Assembly: GCA_949285425.1 (NCBI GenBank)
Contig: CASEAJ010000054.1
Coordinates: 1-51,935, forward strand
DNA length: 51,935 nt
Source: an uncultured Porphyromonadaceae bacterium
GTDB taxonomy: Bacteria > Bacteroidota > Bacteroidia > Bacteroidales > Paludibacteraceae
Reading direction: 5' to 3'
The notes beneath the pieces were generated by a model, which saw nothing but the letters and a program-made list of their open reading frames with translations, searched no databases and had not been told where the DNA came from. The position numbers were made by a program, and so were the translations under genes. This document shows, one piece after another, positions 42,369 through 51,763 of the stretch (position 1 is the first letter of the stretch; each line of letters opens with the position of its first letter).

Positions 42369-45300
42369 TTATAGTGTAAGATTTAAACCGACTGTAAACG
42401 TAGTGGGTATCGGATATCCAAATGCTGCATTTTCCGGATCCACCCCCGTAAACTTTTTGCTTTTTATTGTGAACAGATTTTGACCACTAACATAAATACG
42501 GAGTTTTTCAACAAATACCTTTCTTGTAATTTCTTGAGGTAAAGTATAGCCTAACTGTAAGTTACGCAACTTCAAGAAAGAACCGTCTTCTATAAAATAC
42601 GTGGACATACGCCCCTCATCATTTGCATTTAAAGCCGTTACAGCCGGAATGTCCGAATCGGGATTATTCACACTCCAAGCATCCAACAGCCTGGTACCCT
42701 TATTAGAGCGGACATCATTAATACTCCAAAAGTCGGTTTCGCTTTTTACCGCATAGGTATTTACATCTATATTTTGAACCCCATAAAACAACATACTTAA
42801 ATCAAAACCTTTATAAGCCAAATCTATATTCAACCCATAAGTAAAATCTGGATGTGGAGAACCGATCCAAGTCCGGTCATCCTCATCTATCTTCCCATCC
42901 TTTTTTATATCACGATAACGAATGCGTCCTACACCTTCTCCCCCATTCTGAGTAGCATGTTCCAACACTTCTTCTTCTGAACGGAATATACCATCAGCAA
43001 TGTACCCGTAGAAAGAATTAATCGGATGTCCCAAAATATTATCACCTTTTCCATTACCGCCATACGCATTTTCAACATCTTCCGGTAATTTCGTTACTTC
43101 ATTACGATACCCCGATATATTGCCGGAAATGCCATAAGAAAGTCCAAATTCAGTCTCATCACGCCACCCAAAGCTGACTTCCCAACCCTTATTTTCCATC
43201 GAAGCACCATTATACCAACAGTATCCACCTTCACCTATCACACCCAAATAAGGTGGCTGAACCAAAATGTCATCTGTATTCTTTATGTAATATTCTGCCG
43301 AACCATACAACCGTTGGTCAAAAAAGCCAAAATCCAGCCCTATGTTAGTCTGAGTAGTCGTTTCCCATTTCAAATCAGGATTCCCCTGTTGTACCTTTTT
43401 ATAGCCAGAGGGAAGAGTTTCCCCTCCTTTACCCGTTAGGTCATACGATGTCCCATTCACGGAAGACCAAGTCGGGTCTCCTACACCATAATCGGTTACA
43501 TAAAGCGTATGTACGGCCGTATTGGATATTTCCTGATTACCTGTTTGTCCCCAAGCAAAACGAAGCTTCAAATCAGAAAGCCAACTTTTCGTGTCTTTCA
43601 TGAACGATTCTTCGCTAATACGCCAACCCAACGAAAATGCGGGAAATGTGCCAAAACGATTATTTTCTCCAAAACGAGAAGAACCATCATAACGCAAAGT
43701 TACAGATGCCAAATAGCGGTTGTCATACGCATAGTTCACTTTCCCAAAATAAGACAATAATGCATATTCCGAGGAGAAACCTGTGACTTTTGAGGTACCA
43801 ATCCCCATATCAGGCCACATCTGTTCCGGAGTTTCCACCAAGAAACCATCTTTATACGCTGAAAAGTCGATAGTTTCTTCCCTATACATTTCCATCCCCA
43901 CCAATACGTCAATATCATGTCGACCTATCTGCTTTACATAATTGGCCGTATTACTCCAAGTCCATTTAGTCGCATACGATTCTCCCAAAGTCACCGAATT
44001 CAAATCATTATGCAACATCCCGCTCGTATAACTGTGCACCATATTCCTTTTATAAAAATTAGTGTAGTCGAATCCGAAATTACTCCTTATATTCAAGCCC
44101 TTAATAGGTTGTATATTTATATAAGCATTCCCAAACAAGCGCCAATAAGCATACTTGTTATCTTTATTGTCATACAACAAACGAGCCGGATTATGACGAT
44201 CATTCATGCCTGTTGTCGGGCCACCCCAACCTTGACCGTCAATTGTATGAACCGGAATCAAAGGCAATGCTTTCAATGCCATATCCAATATATTGGCATC
44301 CGGAATTTGAACTTCAGATGTACGATTTAATGTAAAATTTTCTCCTATCGTCAAAATGTCATCAATCAATTCATACGATGAGTTCATGCGAGCTGAAAAA
44401 CGCTCAAAGGACGTATGCTCCAAGACCCCTTCATTCTCCAAATAACCCAACGAGAAGAAATAATCACCTCGTTCTGTCCCATTGCTGAGAGACAAATTAT
44501 AAGATTGCTGCAAACCATTACGAGAAACTGCATCAAACCAATCTGTATCGGATGTCAACATCGTTTTCTCGGGATCCAAATACATAGGAACCCACATGTC
44601 ATATAATTCTGGATTACCATTCACATCGTATCCCCAATCATACGAATACCCAATGTTATTCTTATTGGGATCTTCCGAACTGTTTACGGTAGCCAACCAT
44701 AATGTTTCACCATACTCTTTTGCATTCATCACATCCAATCTATTGGTATAAAAGGACTGGGTAACGTAGGTGTCAAAATTCAACCTCAAGCTACCTTTTT
44801 CTCCTTTTTTCGTAGTGATAATAATGACTCCATTCGCAGCCCTTGAGCCGTATATACTCGCAGCCGATGCATCTTTCAACACTTGAATATTATCTATATC
44901 ATTAGGATTTAACTCATGCATACCTCCCTTGGTAGGTACCCCATCGATTACAAACAACGGATCATTATTATTCAATGTTCCAATACCACGAATACGAATC
45001 GTGGATGTTCCACTTGGATTACCATCCGCAGTAATTGACATACCGGGTACACGCCCTTGCAATGCCTTGATCGGATTGTTTTCGGGTATATTTTTAATTC
45101 CCTCCATGTCCACCACTGCCACAGCACCAGTCAAATCAGATTTACGTTGAGTCGTGTAACCTGTCACTACAACCTGTTCCAACATTTGAGTATCTTCCAT
45201 AAGAAAGACCTTAAGGTCTGAACGACCTTTTATAGAAACTCTCTGTGTCACAAAACCAATGTATGACACCTCTAGTACATCATTCTCATCCACTGCGATA

Positions 45301-45545
45301 GAAAAAACACCATTAAGATCTGTCACCGTCCCTGATTGGGTACCCTGTACAACTACATTTGCTCCAATAACCGGTTCACCATCTATGTGCGAATACACTA
45401 TACCTGTCACATTCCTAGTTTGTGCCATAAACGGCACAACAGCGAACAAACTGCAAGCAAGAATCAAGATTCTTAATCTTCGCTGACGGTTCTTTTTTTT
45501 GTACATGTTTCTGTTTCTCATTTCATTTTTTATATTAGTTGTCAT
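42369..45545 (-). CDS. susC: SusC/RagA-type TonB-dependent transporter (BT1763-like)
   Basis: The 1058-residue outer-membrane protein starts with a signal peptide (cleavage near VVPFMAQ), a carboxypeptidase-D-like regulatory domain (VTGIVYSHIDGEPVIGANVV), a TonB-box-like region (QMLEQVVVTGYTTQRKSDLT) and a plug domain (GVPTKGGMHELNPNDIDNIQ, ASIYGSRAANGVIIITTKKG). The rest forms the 22-strand barrel and ends in FTVGLNLTL with aromatic/hydrophobic last residues. It imports fructan oligosaccharides using energy from the TonB-ExbBD system. The start may be the ATG at 45545, or one eight or thirteen codons later. It heads the locus transcript. Confidence 0.96.
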   Translation of the reverse strand: MTTNIKNEMRNRNMYKKKNRQRRLRILILACSLFAVVPFMAQTRNVTGIVYSHIDGEPVIGANVVVQGTQSGTVTDLNGVFSIAVDENDVLEVSYIGFVTQRVSIKGRSDLKVFLMEDTQMLEQVVVTGYTTQRKSDLTGAVAVVDMEGIKNIPENNPIKALQGRVPGMSITADGNPSGTSTIRIRGIGTLNNNDPLFVIDGVPTKGGMHELNPNDIDNIQVLKDASAASIYGSRAANGVIIITTKKGEKGSLRLNFDTYVTQSFYTNRLDVMNAKEYGETLWLATVNSSEDPNKNNIGYSYDWGYDVNGNPELYDMWVPMYLDPEKTMLTSDTDWFDAVSRNGLQQSYNLSLSNGTERGDYFFSLGYLENEGVLEHTSFERFSARMNSSYELIDDILTIGENFTLNRTSEVQIPDANILDMALKALPLIPVHTIDGQGWGGPTTGMNDRHNPARLLYDNKDNKYAYWRLFGNAYINIQPIKGLNIRSNFGFDYTNFYKRNMVHSYTSGMLHNDLNSVTLGESYATKWTWSNTANYVKQIGRHDIDVLVGMEMYREETIDFSAYKDGFLVETPEQMWPDMGIGTSKVTGFSSEYALLSYFGKVNYAYDNRYLASVTLRYDGSSRFGENNRFGTFPAFSLGWRISEESFMKDTKSWLSDLKLRFAWGQTGNQEISNTAVHTLYVTDYGVGDPTWSSVNGTSYDLTGKGGETLPSGYKKVQQGNPDLKWETTTQTNIGLDFGFFDQRLYGSAEYYIKNTDDILVQPPYLGVIGEGGYCWYNGASMENKGWEVSFGWRDETEFGLSYGISGNISGYRNEVTKLPEDVENAYGGNGKGDNILGHPINSFYGYIADGIFRSEEEVLEHATQNGGEGVGRIRYRDIKKDGKIDEDDRTWIGSPHPDFTYGLNIDLAYKGFDLSMLFYGVQNIDVNTYAVKSETDFWSINDVRSNKGTRLLDAWSVNNPDSDIPAVTALNANDEGRMSTYFIEDGSFLKLRNLQLGYTLPQEITRKVFVEKLRIYVSGQNLFTIKSKKFTGVDPENAAFGYPIPTTFTVGLNLTL

Positions 45546-45789
45546 TTTTTCAAGATTTCTCAGAGTGCTGCAAAATTAGATTTTTACCATACATTACCAC
45601 CTTGGCAATGGTACATTCTCTATTATCAGTCACGTTGCAAATGTAAAGACTGTCATAAATCATCATCATAAATTATGTTTCATTGTCTTACAATCTCGTT
45701 ACATTACACAAAAAAAAGAGATACAAGGTCATGAAACCCGAACAGTCCCAATTGCCTATATCTCCTTGTTTACAAAAAATGCAAAAAAT
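45546..45789. promoter_or_regulatory. control region of the fructan locus
   Basis: On the minus strand a -7 box TAATTTTG lies at 45578-45571, 26 bases before the susC start, without a good -33 TTG, as expected for a promoter that needs an activator. Just upstream TACCAT (45585-45590) and ATGGTA (45608-45613) form an inverted repeat with a 17-base spacer, at the position where an activator such as the hybrid sensor could bind. The rest is AT-rich and holds no gene. Confidence 0.5.
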
Positions 45790-46851
45790 TCAGACTATCT
45801 CTCCACTGCCGATACAAATATGCGACTGCTCATCATACACTACCCCGAACTGGCCCCGGGCAATGCCTTGCAACTTTTCGTCCGAAACAATGTGATACCC
45901 CTCCGGAGTCTTGTAAAGCTTGCCCCGGGTAAATTCGGGAGTATGACGTATCTTAAAGGTCACATCAACCGGCATATCCGTATGCAACCAAGGATTGTCC
46001 GTTATAAAATTAAAATCGCGCATGGAAAATTCCCGTCCATACTGTTTTTCGGCCCCGTAGCCTTTGGATACAAAGACCACGTCCCCATCCACATCCTTTT
46101 TGATTACATACCAGGGACCTCCGGAAAGCGACAGTCCCTTTCGTTGCCCCACGGTGTGAAACCAATAACCTTTGTGAGTACCCAATACCCGACCGGTTTC
46201 TATCTCTACGATGGGACCTTCTTTTTCTCCCAGATAGCGGGCTATAAAATCATTATAATTCACTTTCCCCAAAAAGCAGATTCCCTGACTGTCATGTCGT
46301 TTTGCACTGGGAAGATTGGCCTTCAAGGCTATTTGACGCACTTCCTCTTTCATAAACCCTCCTACAGGAAACAAGAGTTTGGAGACCTGCAATTTATTCA
46401 ATTGGGCAAGAAAATCGGTCTGGTCCTTCAGCGGATCTTTGGCGGTAGAAAGGTATACCTTCCCATCGCGCTCGGTTGTGGTGGCATAATGACCGGTGGC
46501 TGTTTTGTCGTAAGCATGGCCGACCCGTTGCTCGAAAACGCCAAACTTTATCAGTTTATTACACATGACATCCGGATTGGGGGTCAGGCCCTTTTTCACT
46601 TTATCTATCGTATAGGCCACCACATTATCCCAATAATCACGGTGCAGGTCGACAATCTCCAGCCTGCACCCATATTTATGAGCTACCAAAGTGGCCATTT
46701 CGATGTCTTCTTCTGATGTACAATGCAGTTCATCGTCATCATTTGAACCTATCTTGATATAAAAAAGGTCGGGGGTATATCCGGCTTCTTTCAACAGATG
46801 CACAACCACAGAACTGTCGACTCCTCCGGAAAGCAATGTTGCTATATTCAT
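45790..46851 (-). CDS. mnmA: tRNA 2-thiouridylase MnmA
   Basis: MnmA adds sulfur to U34 of Lys, Glu and Gln tRNAs. The 353-residue protein has the PP-loop ATP site ([15 protein letters not shown]), the first catalytic Cys97 in [18 protein letters not shown], the block [14 protein letters not shown] with the second Cys192, and GKYWFH-type segment [14 protein letters not shown]. Bacteroides usually carry two MnmA paralogues, so a second copy may exist elsewhere. The gene lies 78 bases behind gldN on the same strand and could be transcribed with the gld operon. Confidence 0.95.
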   Translation of the reverse strand: MNIATLLSGGVDSSVVVHLLKEAGYTPDLFYIKIGSNDDDELHCTSEEDIEMATLVAHKYGCRLEIVDLHRDYWDNVVAYTIDKVKKGLTPNPDVMCNKLIKFGVFEQRVGHAYDKTATGHYATTTERDGKVYLSTAKDPLKDQTDFLAQLNKLQVSKLLFPVGGFMKEEVRQIALKANLPSAKRHDSQGICFLGKVNYNDFIARYLGEKEGPIVEIETGRVLGTHKGYWFHTVGQRKGLSLSGGPWYVIKKDVDGDVVFVSKGYGAEKQYGREFSMRDFNFITDNPWLHTDMPVDVTFKIRHTPEFTRGKLYKTPEGYHIVSDEKLQGIARGQFGVVYDEQSHICIGSGEIV

Positions 46852-46929
46852 ACTGATCTTATATTAAACAGAGAAAGGCGACTCGCACGGCCACCTTTCC
46901 TTCATTATTTTCAAACTGTGAAAACTGCG

Positions 46930-47880
46930 TCAATACTCCCAAAGGTCCTGTTCGAAATTGAGCAGTTCCGTTTCAATACGTTTCTGTTCTTTTTTCACAT
47001 ATTGCTCGAATTTATCTTTATCGACTACCTTATCATAGTCCAACAACATGCGTCCAAACAAGTTGTTGTCACCTAACAGATAGCTACTATAAAGACGCTG
47101 GGCAAAGAATTCGTCCATAGTGAGACGTTGTACTTCGTTGCCGCTGTTTATCATGTACTGCTTGGCAAGGAAGGGTCTCAATTCATCAAACAATACCCAG
47201 AAAAGAATACTGGTATGCAACGATGACATTGCCGTCGCATCCTGTTTGTGCGGATGAGCAGAATACAATGGAGCTATACCTATAATCTTCGAATAAAGCC
47301 GAGAAGAATGCTTGTCAAAGAATATAACCTCCTGAATGATGTATTTCAACTGATTCTTTACATAATATGTAAAATTGTCCACATTCAAGGTCGGTGTACC
47401 CAAGGCATCGGCCTCTATCAAATAGGAGTTTTCTTCATCTTCCGTTTCCTTAGGCAACTGAGTGTTTGCCTGCAAGTCTTCTGCCGACAAGGGACGGTTG
47501 TACTGGGGCAAGAATTCAACGCCTCTTTCATAGGCAGTCAAGCCATCATTACAGATTGCATCCAAAATCACCTTAAACAAATTCCGGTAGGAAGGATTGT
47601 CATAGCGTATGGGAAAATACAAACGATAATTCTGTTTTTCACGCATATCTATGACACGATATACCACACGTGCCCAAACTATATCATCCGCACGGTGCGA
47701 TATCACGGCAATGGTATCGGCCAAGTCATCCAATTCTGTTGTCTGCAAGCGAATTTTTCCACTTTGGTCAAAGAAAGGGAAACTGGACTTCTGTGCTTTC
47801 AACGGAAAAAGTGTAGCACAGAATGCAAGCAACAAAACTACGATTGAAAGTCTATTTCTCATAAAACAAATCCTCCTCAA
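46930..47880 (-). CDS. gldN: type IX secretion / gliding protein GldN (PorN)
   Basis: The 316-residue periplasmic protein has a signal peptide (cleavage near PLKAQ) and GldN features: IVWARVVYRVIDMREKQNY, LYFPI, and the C-terminal TMDEFFAQRLYSSYLLGDNN and MLLDYDKV. GldN/PorN joins GldK in the ring attached to the outer membrane. It starts 18 bases after gldM. A start six codons later (MRNRLSIVVLLLAF) would give a tidier signal peptide. Confidence 0.93.
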   Translation of the reverse strand: MRRICFMRNRLSIVVLLLAFCATLFPLKAQKSSFPFFDQSGKIRLQTTELDDLADTIAVISHRADDIVWARVVYRVIDMREKQNYRLYFPIRYDNPSYRNLFKVILDAICNDGLTAYERGVEFLPQYNRPLSAEDLQANTQLPKETEDEENSYLIEADALGTPTLNVDNFTYYVKNQLKYIIQEVIFFDKHSSRLYSKIIGIAPLYSAHPHKQDATAMSSLHTSILFWVLFDELRPFLAKQYMINSGNEVQRLTMDEFFAQRLYSSYLLGDNNLFGRMLLDYDKVVDKDKFEQYVKKEQKRIETELLNFEQDLWEY

Positions 47881-47898
47881 AAGATTGGATAAAACGAA

Positions 47899-49434
47899 TT
47901 AAATAATTTCTATCTGAAGCAAACTCAACGTACGGACTTTTCCATCCGGCCCTTTTGCCTTAATATTTCTGAATGTGATTATATCTCCACGTTCCAGTCG
48001 GTTTATATCATCAAGCTGTCTTTTGGTCAACTTGTTGCCTTGGGCATCGACCGTACCGATTTTTGTAGTCATAGAAAACGACACAACATCAAAGTTTGCC
48101 TTAATCAACTCATCTGCTCCATAACTGGCAATGAGGGTAAAGCGGTCATTTCGCAGGATGTTCTTGGACAAGCGTCCTTCCTGCACCTGACGTTCCACAC
48201 CACCACGATCATAATAGCGAACAAAGGACTTGGGGTCGGGTATATATTTTACCCGGTACTGCATCGAACCCATTTGAACAAGCTGTCCATCCAAACGTGC
48301 AGAAACTATAATATTGATGTCCTTGTCCTGCGTTGGATTGATAATGTAATAGGCCCCGGACTTCTGCACCTTTGCTCCTTGTGCCGACACTTCTATATCC
48401 TCTGCCGTGACACCGGGAACTGATATGCTGAATTTATTGTCAATACCCAAATATACAACATTCAAATCGATGTTGGATATGGTAGCTGTCGGTTCGCCGA
48501 CCGTGTACTCACTGGAAAACGGATAATTACGTACAATTCCATCGTTACCCGGCAAGCGGATATATCCACTATATTCCACAACTCCGGTTGTCGTTGCCAT
48601 ACGTTCGAAAACGCCATCTTCAGCAATTTGCTCGTTACCTACAAAATAGGCGGGCCGAGCGGTAGAGTCAACTGCTGCAAGCACTATTTTCGCAGAGTAC
48701 TTGCTACCTTTCATCACATAATTCGAATTCGGAACCACCAAAGCCTCAATCTTGTTTACACGGAAGTCCGATGCATCGGTCTGAGCTTTCAGATACTGCA
48801 CCATGTCCATTTCGGTAGTACGTATATCGCTTTGATACTTCGTCAGAAGTGTTACGGCAGCAGAAAGCGGCATCATCTCAAACATGGCCTGTTCCCACGA
48901 CTTGCCAGCAGGGTCTTTCACATCGAAAATCAGTTCATACATGGCTCTTTTAAGCGAGTCTCCGGCAGATAAATCCACCAAAAACTGACGATATTCCTCC
49001 AGACGCTTCTTCAGCTCTTTTCCGTTGCCTTGTACCAAAGCATACTGTCCGGCAACATCCAAATTGTCTTTCGCCTTGATGTCCATGGCTTCGGGGTCTG
49101 CATCCGACTTGTCGGCCAGACGTATCATCTGATACTTGAAATTCTGGATATAATCGTAAATCGAATCAGACTTCTGTTCCAGCAAGTGTGCTTTGTCAAG
49201 CCATTCCTTTACTTTTGTCGGATTTTGGTCATACAAACTCTGAAAATCATCATACAACGCCTCCATCCTGACATCTGCCGACTGAATGGAAGAATGCAAA
49301 GTTTGGTTTACCAACGTAAATCCCTGCAAGACTTCACTCGACACATTCAGTGCCAACATGGCCGTCAGCACCAAATACATCATCCCTATCATTTTTTGCC
49401 TCGGAGTTTCCGGGCAATTCTTTGCACCACTCAT
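47899..49434 (-). CDS. gldM: type IX secretion motor shaft protein GldM (PorM)
   Basis: The 511-residue protein has a short cytoplasmic start with CPETPRQKMIGMMYLVLTAM, one membrane helix (about 15-33) and a long periplasmic part made of four domains in the known structures of the family. Visible segments are the helical D1 domain (about 35-220) and beta domains with VVPNSNYVMKGSKYSAKIVL, NYPFSSEYTVGEPTATI and PDPKSFVRYYDRGGVERQV. GldM dimers are turned by GldL and reach the GldKN ring. It lies 44 bases after gldL. Confidence 0.95.
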   Translation of the reverse strand: MSGAKNCPETPRQKMIGMMYLVLTAMLALNVSSEVLQGFTLVNQTLHSSIQSADVRMEALYDDFQSLYDQNPTKVKEWLDKAHLLEQKSDSIYDYIQNFKYQMIRLADKSDADPEAMDIKAKDNLDVAGQYALVQGNGKELKKRLEEYRQFLVDLSAGDSLKRAMYELIFDVKDPAGKSWEQAMFEMMPLSAAVTLLTKYQSDIRTTEMDMVQYLKAQTDASDFRVNKIEALVVPNSNYVMKGSKYSAKIVLAAVDSTARPAYFVGNEQIAEDGVFERMATTTGVVEYSGYIRLPGNDGIVRNYPFSSEYTVGEPTATISNIDLNVVYLGIDNKFSISVPGVTAEDIEVSAQGAKVQKSGAYYIINPTQDKDINIIVSARLDGQLVQMGSMQYRVKYIPDPKSFVRYYDRGGVERQVQEGRLSKNILRNDRFTLIASYGADELIKANFDVVSFSMTTKIGTVDAQGNKLTKRQLDDINRLERGDIITFRNIKAKGPDGKVRTLSLLQIEII

Positions 49435-49478
49435 TTATCAATTAAACTTAATTTCGGTTTTTTTCCTGTATAGATAAA

Positions 49479-50351
49479 TCAACTCAAAGCATTCAACATA
49501 TTGCCATATACTTTGTTCAGTTCTGCCACCTGAGCAGTCAATTGAGCGGCCGAATTTCTGTATTTACCCATTTCTTCTCCAGCCTTTACCGTTTCTTCGT
49601 GTATTTTTTTCTGCTCGGTTACAAGTTCATCCAGGTTTTTATTTATCAAACGTGTGCTTTCCGTCTGTGCGGCAACCGTTTCTGACTGGATTTGCAGATT
49701 TTTCAACTGAATCTCATACAGCGAGTTGAGCGACGACAAGTTCTTGTTCAAACCTACAACATTGTCTGCATATTGTTTCGTGTGGTCTACCACCGCATTC
49801 ATGTCCGCGTTCAATGTTTCATAAGAAGCAAAAAGATTTCCTGTTGCTTTTTCCAATGACTGCTGTGTTTCTGTATACTTGGAAGTCAATTCGGCTGCAC
49901 TTTCCATGCTCTTCGCAAAGTCTTTTGCCGCTCCCATGGCTACAGACAATGAACTCAATTCTTTTGCCGTTGCTGACAGATTCTTTATACCTTCAGACAA
50001 ACTCTGTACTTCTTTTTCATCCAACTGTCCGACAGCAGGCATTGTTTGCTGTGCCGAAGCGGCTCCACCACCAAAACCTGACAACGATTGTCCTTCCCCT
50101 TCGAAAGAGAAAACCTTGTCCCAATCATACTCCTTGTGCGGCTTTTCAAACACACCAATTGCAAACAAAATCGCTTCGGTAATCATCCCGGCCGTCAAAA
50201 GAACACCTGCCAAAGGCCAATGCATAATCTTAAACAAGGCACCTATAATAACAACCGATGCACCCAAACTGTAAACAGCTCCAACTAAACGTTTTCCTGC
50301 CGGACTATTGTACCACACAGAAAATTTCGACTGACTCTTATTAGAAGACAT
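49479..50351 (-). CDS. gldL: type IX secretion proton-channel protein GldL (PorL)
   Basis: The 290-residue inner-membrane protein has two membrane helices (about 22-41 and 46-68). Glu59 lies within the second helix (GMITEAILFAIGVFE), at the position I recall as the proton-carrying residue in PorL. The rest is a long cytoplasmic coiled-coil region (100-290). GldL with GldM forms the rotary motor that powers type IX secretion. It lies 35 bases after gldK. Confidence 0.95.
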   Translation of the reverse strand: MSSNKSQSKFSVWYNSPAGKRLVGAVYSLGASVVIIGALFKIMHWPLAGVLLTAGMITEAILFAIGVFEKPHKEYDWDKVFSFEGEGQSLSGFGGGAASAQQTMPAVGQLDEKEVQSLSEGIKNLSATAKELSSLSVAMGAAKDFAKSMESAAELTSKYTETQQSLEKATGNLFASYETLNADMNAVVDHTKQYADNVVGLNKNLSSLNSLYEIQLKNLQIQSETVAAQTESTRLINKNLDELVTEQKKIHEETVKAGEEMGKYRNSAAQLTAQVAELNKVYGNMLNALS

Positions 50352-50386
50352 TTTTTTCTTTTATTATTATGTTATTTTATCAGATT

Positions 50387-51763
50387 TTAGTCACCATTGA
50401 AAGAACGTACGCAACGGAAACCTATGTAAGGCCGGCATTCATTCTGATACTCATAAGTTTTTGTTCCACACTGCAAATAATACGCTATATCTTTCCACGA
50501 ACCGCCTTTCACAACCTTACGTTTCATGATGTCCGAATCGCTGTTCTTTGCATCGTATTGAAAGTTCGGGTTCATATCATAAACCAACGTATTGCTCGAC
50601 ACACTATACGCCGACGAAGTCCATTCGGCAACGTTACCGGCCATGTCATACAATCCGAAATCGTTTGGCATATAAGTGCCGACCTTCATAGTGGTCGAAC
50701 CTATATCGTCAGTATAATTACCTTGCATGGGTTTGAAGTTAGCCATGTAGCAGCCACGGCTGTCGCGCACATAATTACCACCCCAAGGATAAAGTGCCAT
50801 GCGACGGCCACCTCTTGCTGCATATTCCCATTCCGCTTCTGTAGGCAGACGATAATCCTGGCCCTTTATTTTATTGGCTGCGTTATAGTAGTCGGTTCTC
50901 CAACGGCAGAAAGCCTGAGCCTGTTCCCAAGTCACTCCAACTACCGGATATTGTGCATATCCCTGGTGCGAAAAATACATTTTCATGCGCGGATCATTGT
51001 AAGCATACTGGAAGTCGCGCACCCAGGTCATGGTGTCCGGATAAACATTCACAATACGAGAGGATATAAAATCGCGCCTTGACGCCAGCTTACGGGTAAT
51101 GGTTTCATGACGAATCACTCCCATTTCATCCACATACGAAGTATCGACACGCACCGTTGCATTAGGAGGATAAGCACCGGTATTCACATCATATTTGTTT
51201 CCCTGCAATGCAGCCTGGTCATAATTCAACCATTCATAGCGATAACGCAAAACCGAAGGATTCAACTCTTTGGTCAGCCCCATAGACAGGTCATCACCAC
51301 CGCCGTAATACATGAACGACAAAATGTCACGAATTTCCTCATCGTTCGAATTCCACGGAATTTTCGCCTTCCAATTCAATCCGGCCACTTCCGGGTCAGC
51401 GGCATACGGGTCATCACTGTTACAAGTCAAGCAGTATTCTTCCATTCCTGCCATCACAAGTGCCCGAAGCGCTATAGAATCACGAACCCATGTAACGAAT
51501 TGTTTATACTCATCATTCGTCACCTCCGTTTCATCCATCCAAAACGCATCAACAGTCACGTTAATTGACTTGTCGTTGATTGCCCCTATTGCAGACTGGT
51601 CATTGGGTCCCATCAAAAAGGTACCTTTCTTTACGAACACCATCCCATAAGGGTTAGCTTCCTTGAACGAACCATTTACACCCAAACCAACCAATTCACC
51701 GGCCGGTTTATTGCAGGCAAACAGAAAAAAAGGAAGAACAAAAATTATCAGTTTCTTTTTCAT
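50387..51763 (-). CDS. gldK: type IX secretion lipoprotein GldK (PorK)
   Basis: The 458-residue lipoprotein (lipobox FLFAC, then NKPAG) has the formylglycine-generating-enzyme (SUMF1) fold used structurally in GldK: GMVFVKKGTFLMGPNDQS, FWMDETEVTNDEYKQFVTW, YPVVGVTWEQAQAFCRWR, YRLPTEAEWEYAARGG and YDMAGNVAEWTSSAYSV, ending in RPYIGFRCVRS. It forms the outer-membrane ring with GldN. ATG 51763 (MKKKLIIFVLPFFLF) was chosen because it starts the signal peptide; the frame can extend six codons. It is the first gene of the gldKLMN operon. Confidence 0.94.
   Translation of the reverse strand: MKKKLIIFVLPFFLFACNKPAGELVGLGVNGSFKEANPYGMVFVKKGTFLMGPNDQSAIGAINDKSINVTVDAFWMDETEVTNDEYKQFVTWVRDSIALRALVMAGMEEYCLTCNSDDPYAADPEVAGLNWKAKIPWNSNDEEIRDILSFMYYGGGDDLSMGLTKELNPSVLRYRYEWLNYDQAALQGNKYDVNTGAYPPNATVRVDTSYVDEMGVIRHETITRKLASRRDFISSRIVNVYPDTMTWVRDFQYAYNDPRMKMYFSHQGYAQYPVVGVTWEQAQAFCRWRTDYYNAANKIKGQDYRLPTEAEWEYAARGGRRMALYPWGGNYVRDSRGCYMANFKPMQGNYTDDIGSTTMKVGTYMPNDFGLYDMAGNVAEWTSSAYSVSSNTLVYDMNPNFQYDAKNSDSDIMKRKVVKGGSWKDIAYYLQCGTKTYEYQNECRPYIGFRCVRSFNGD

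Noticed and set aside
45766..46716. Plus-strand open frame of 316 codons opposite mnmA.
   Set aside because: The minus strand encodes an intact MnmA with both catalytic cysteines.
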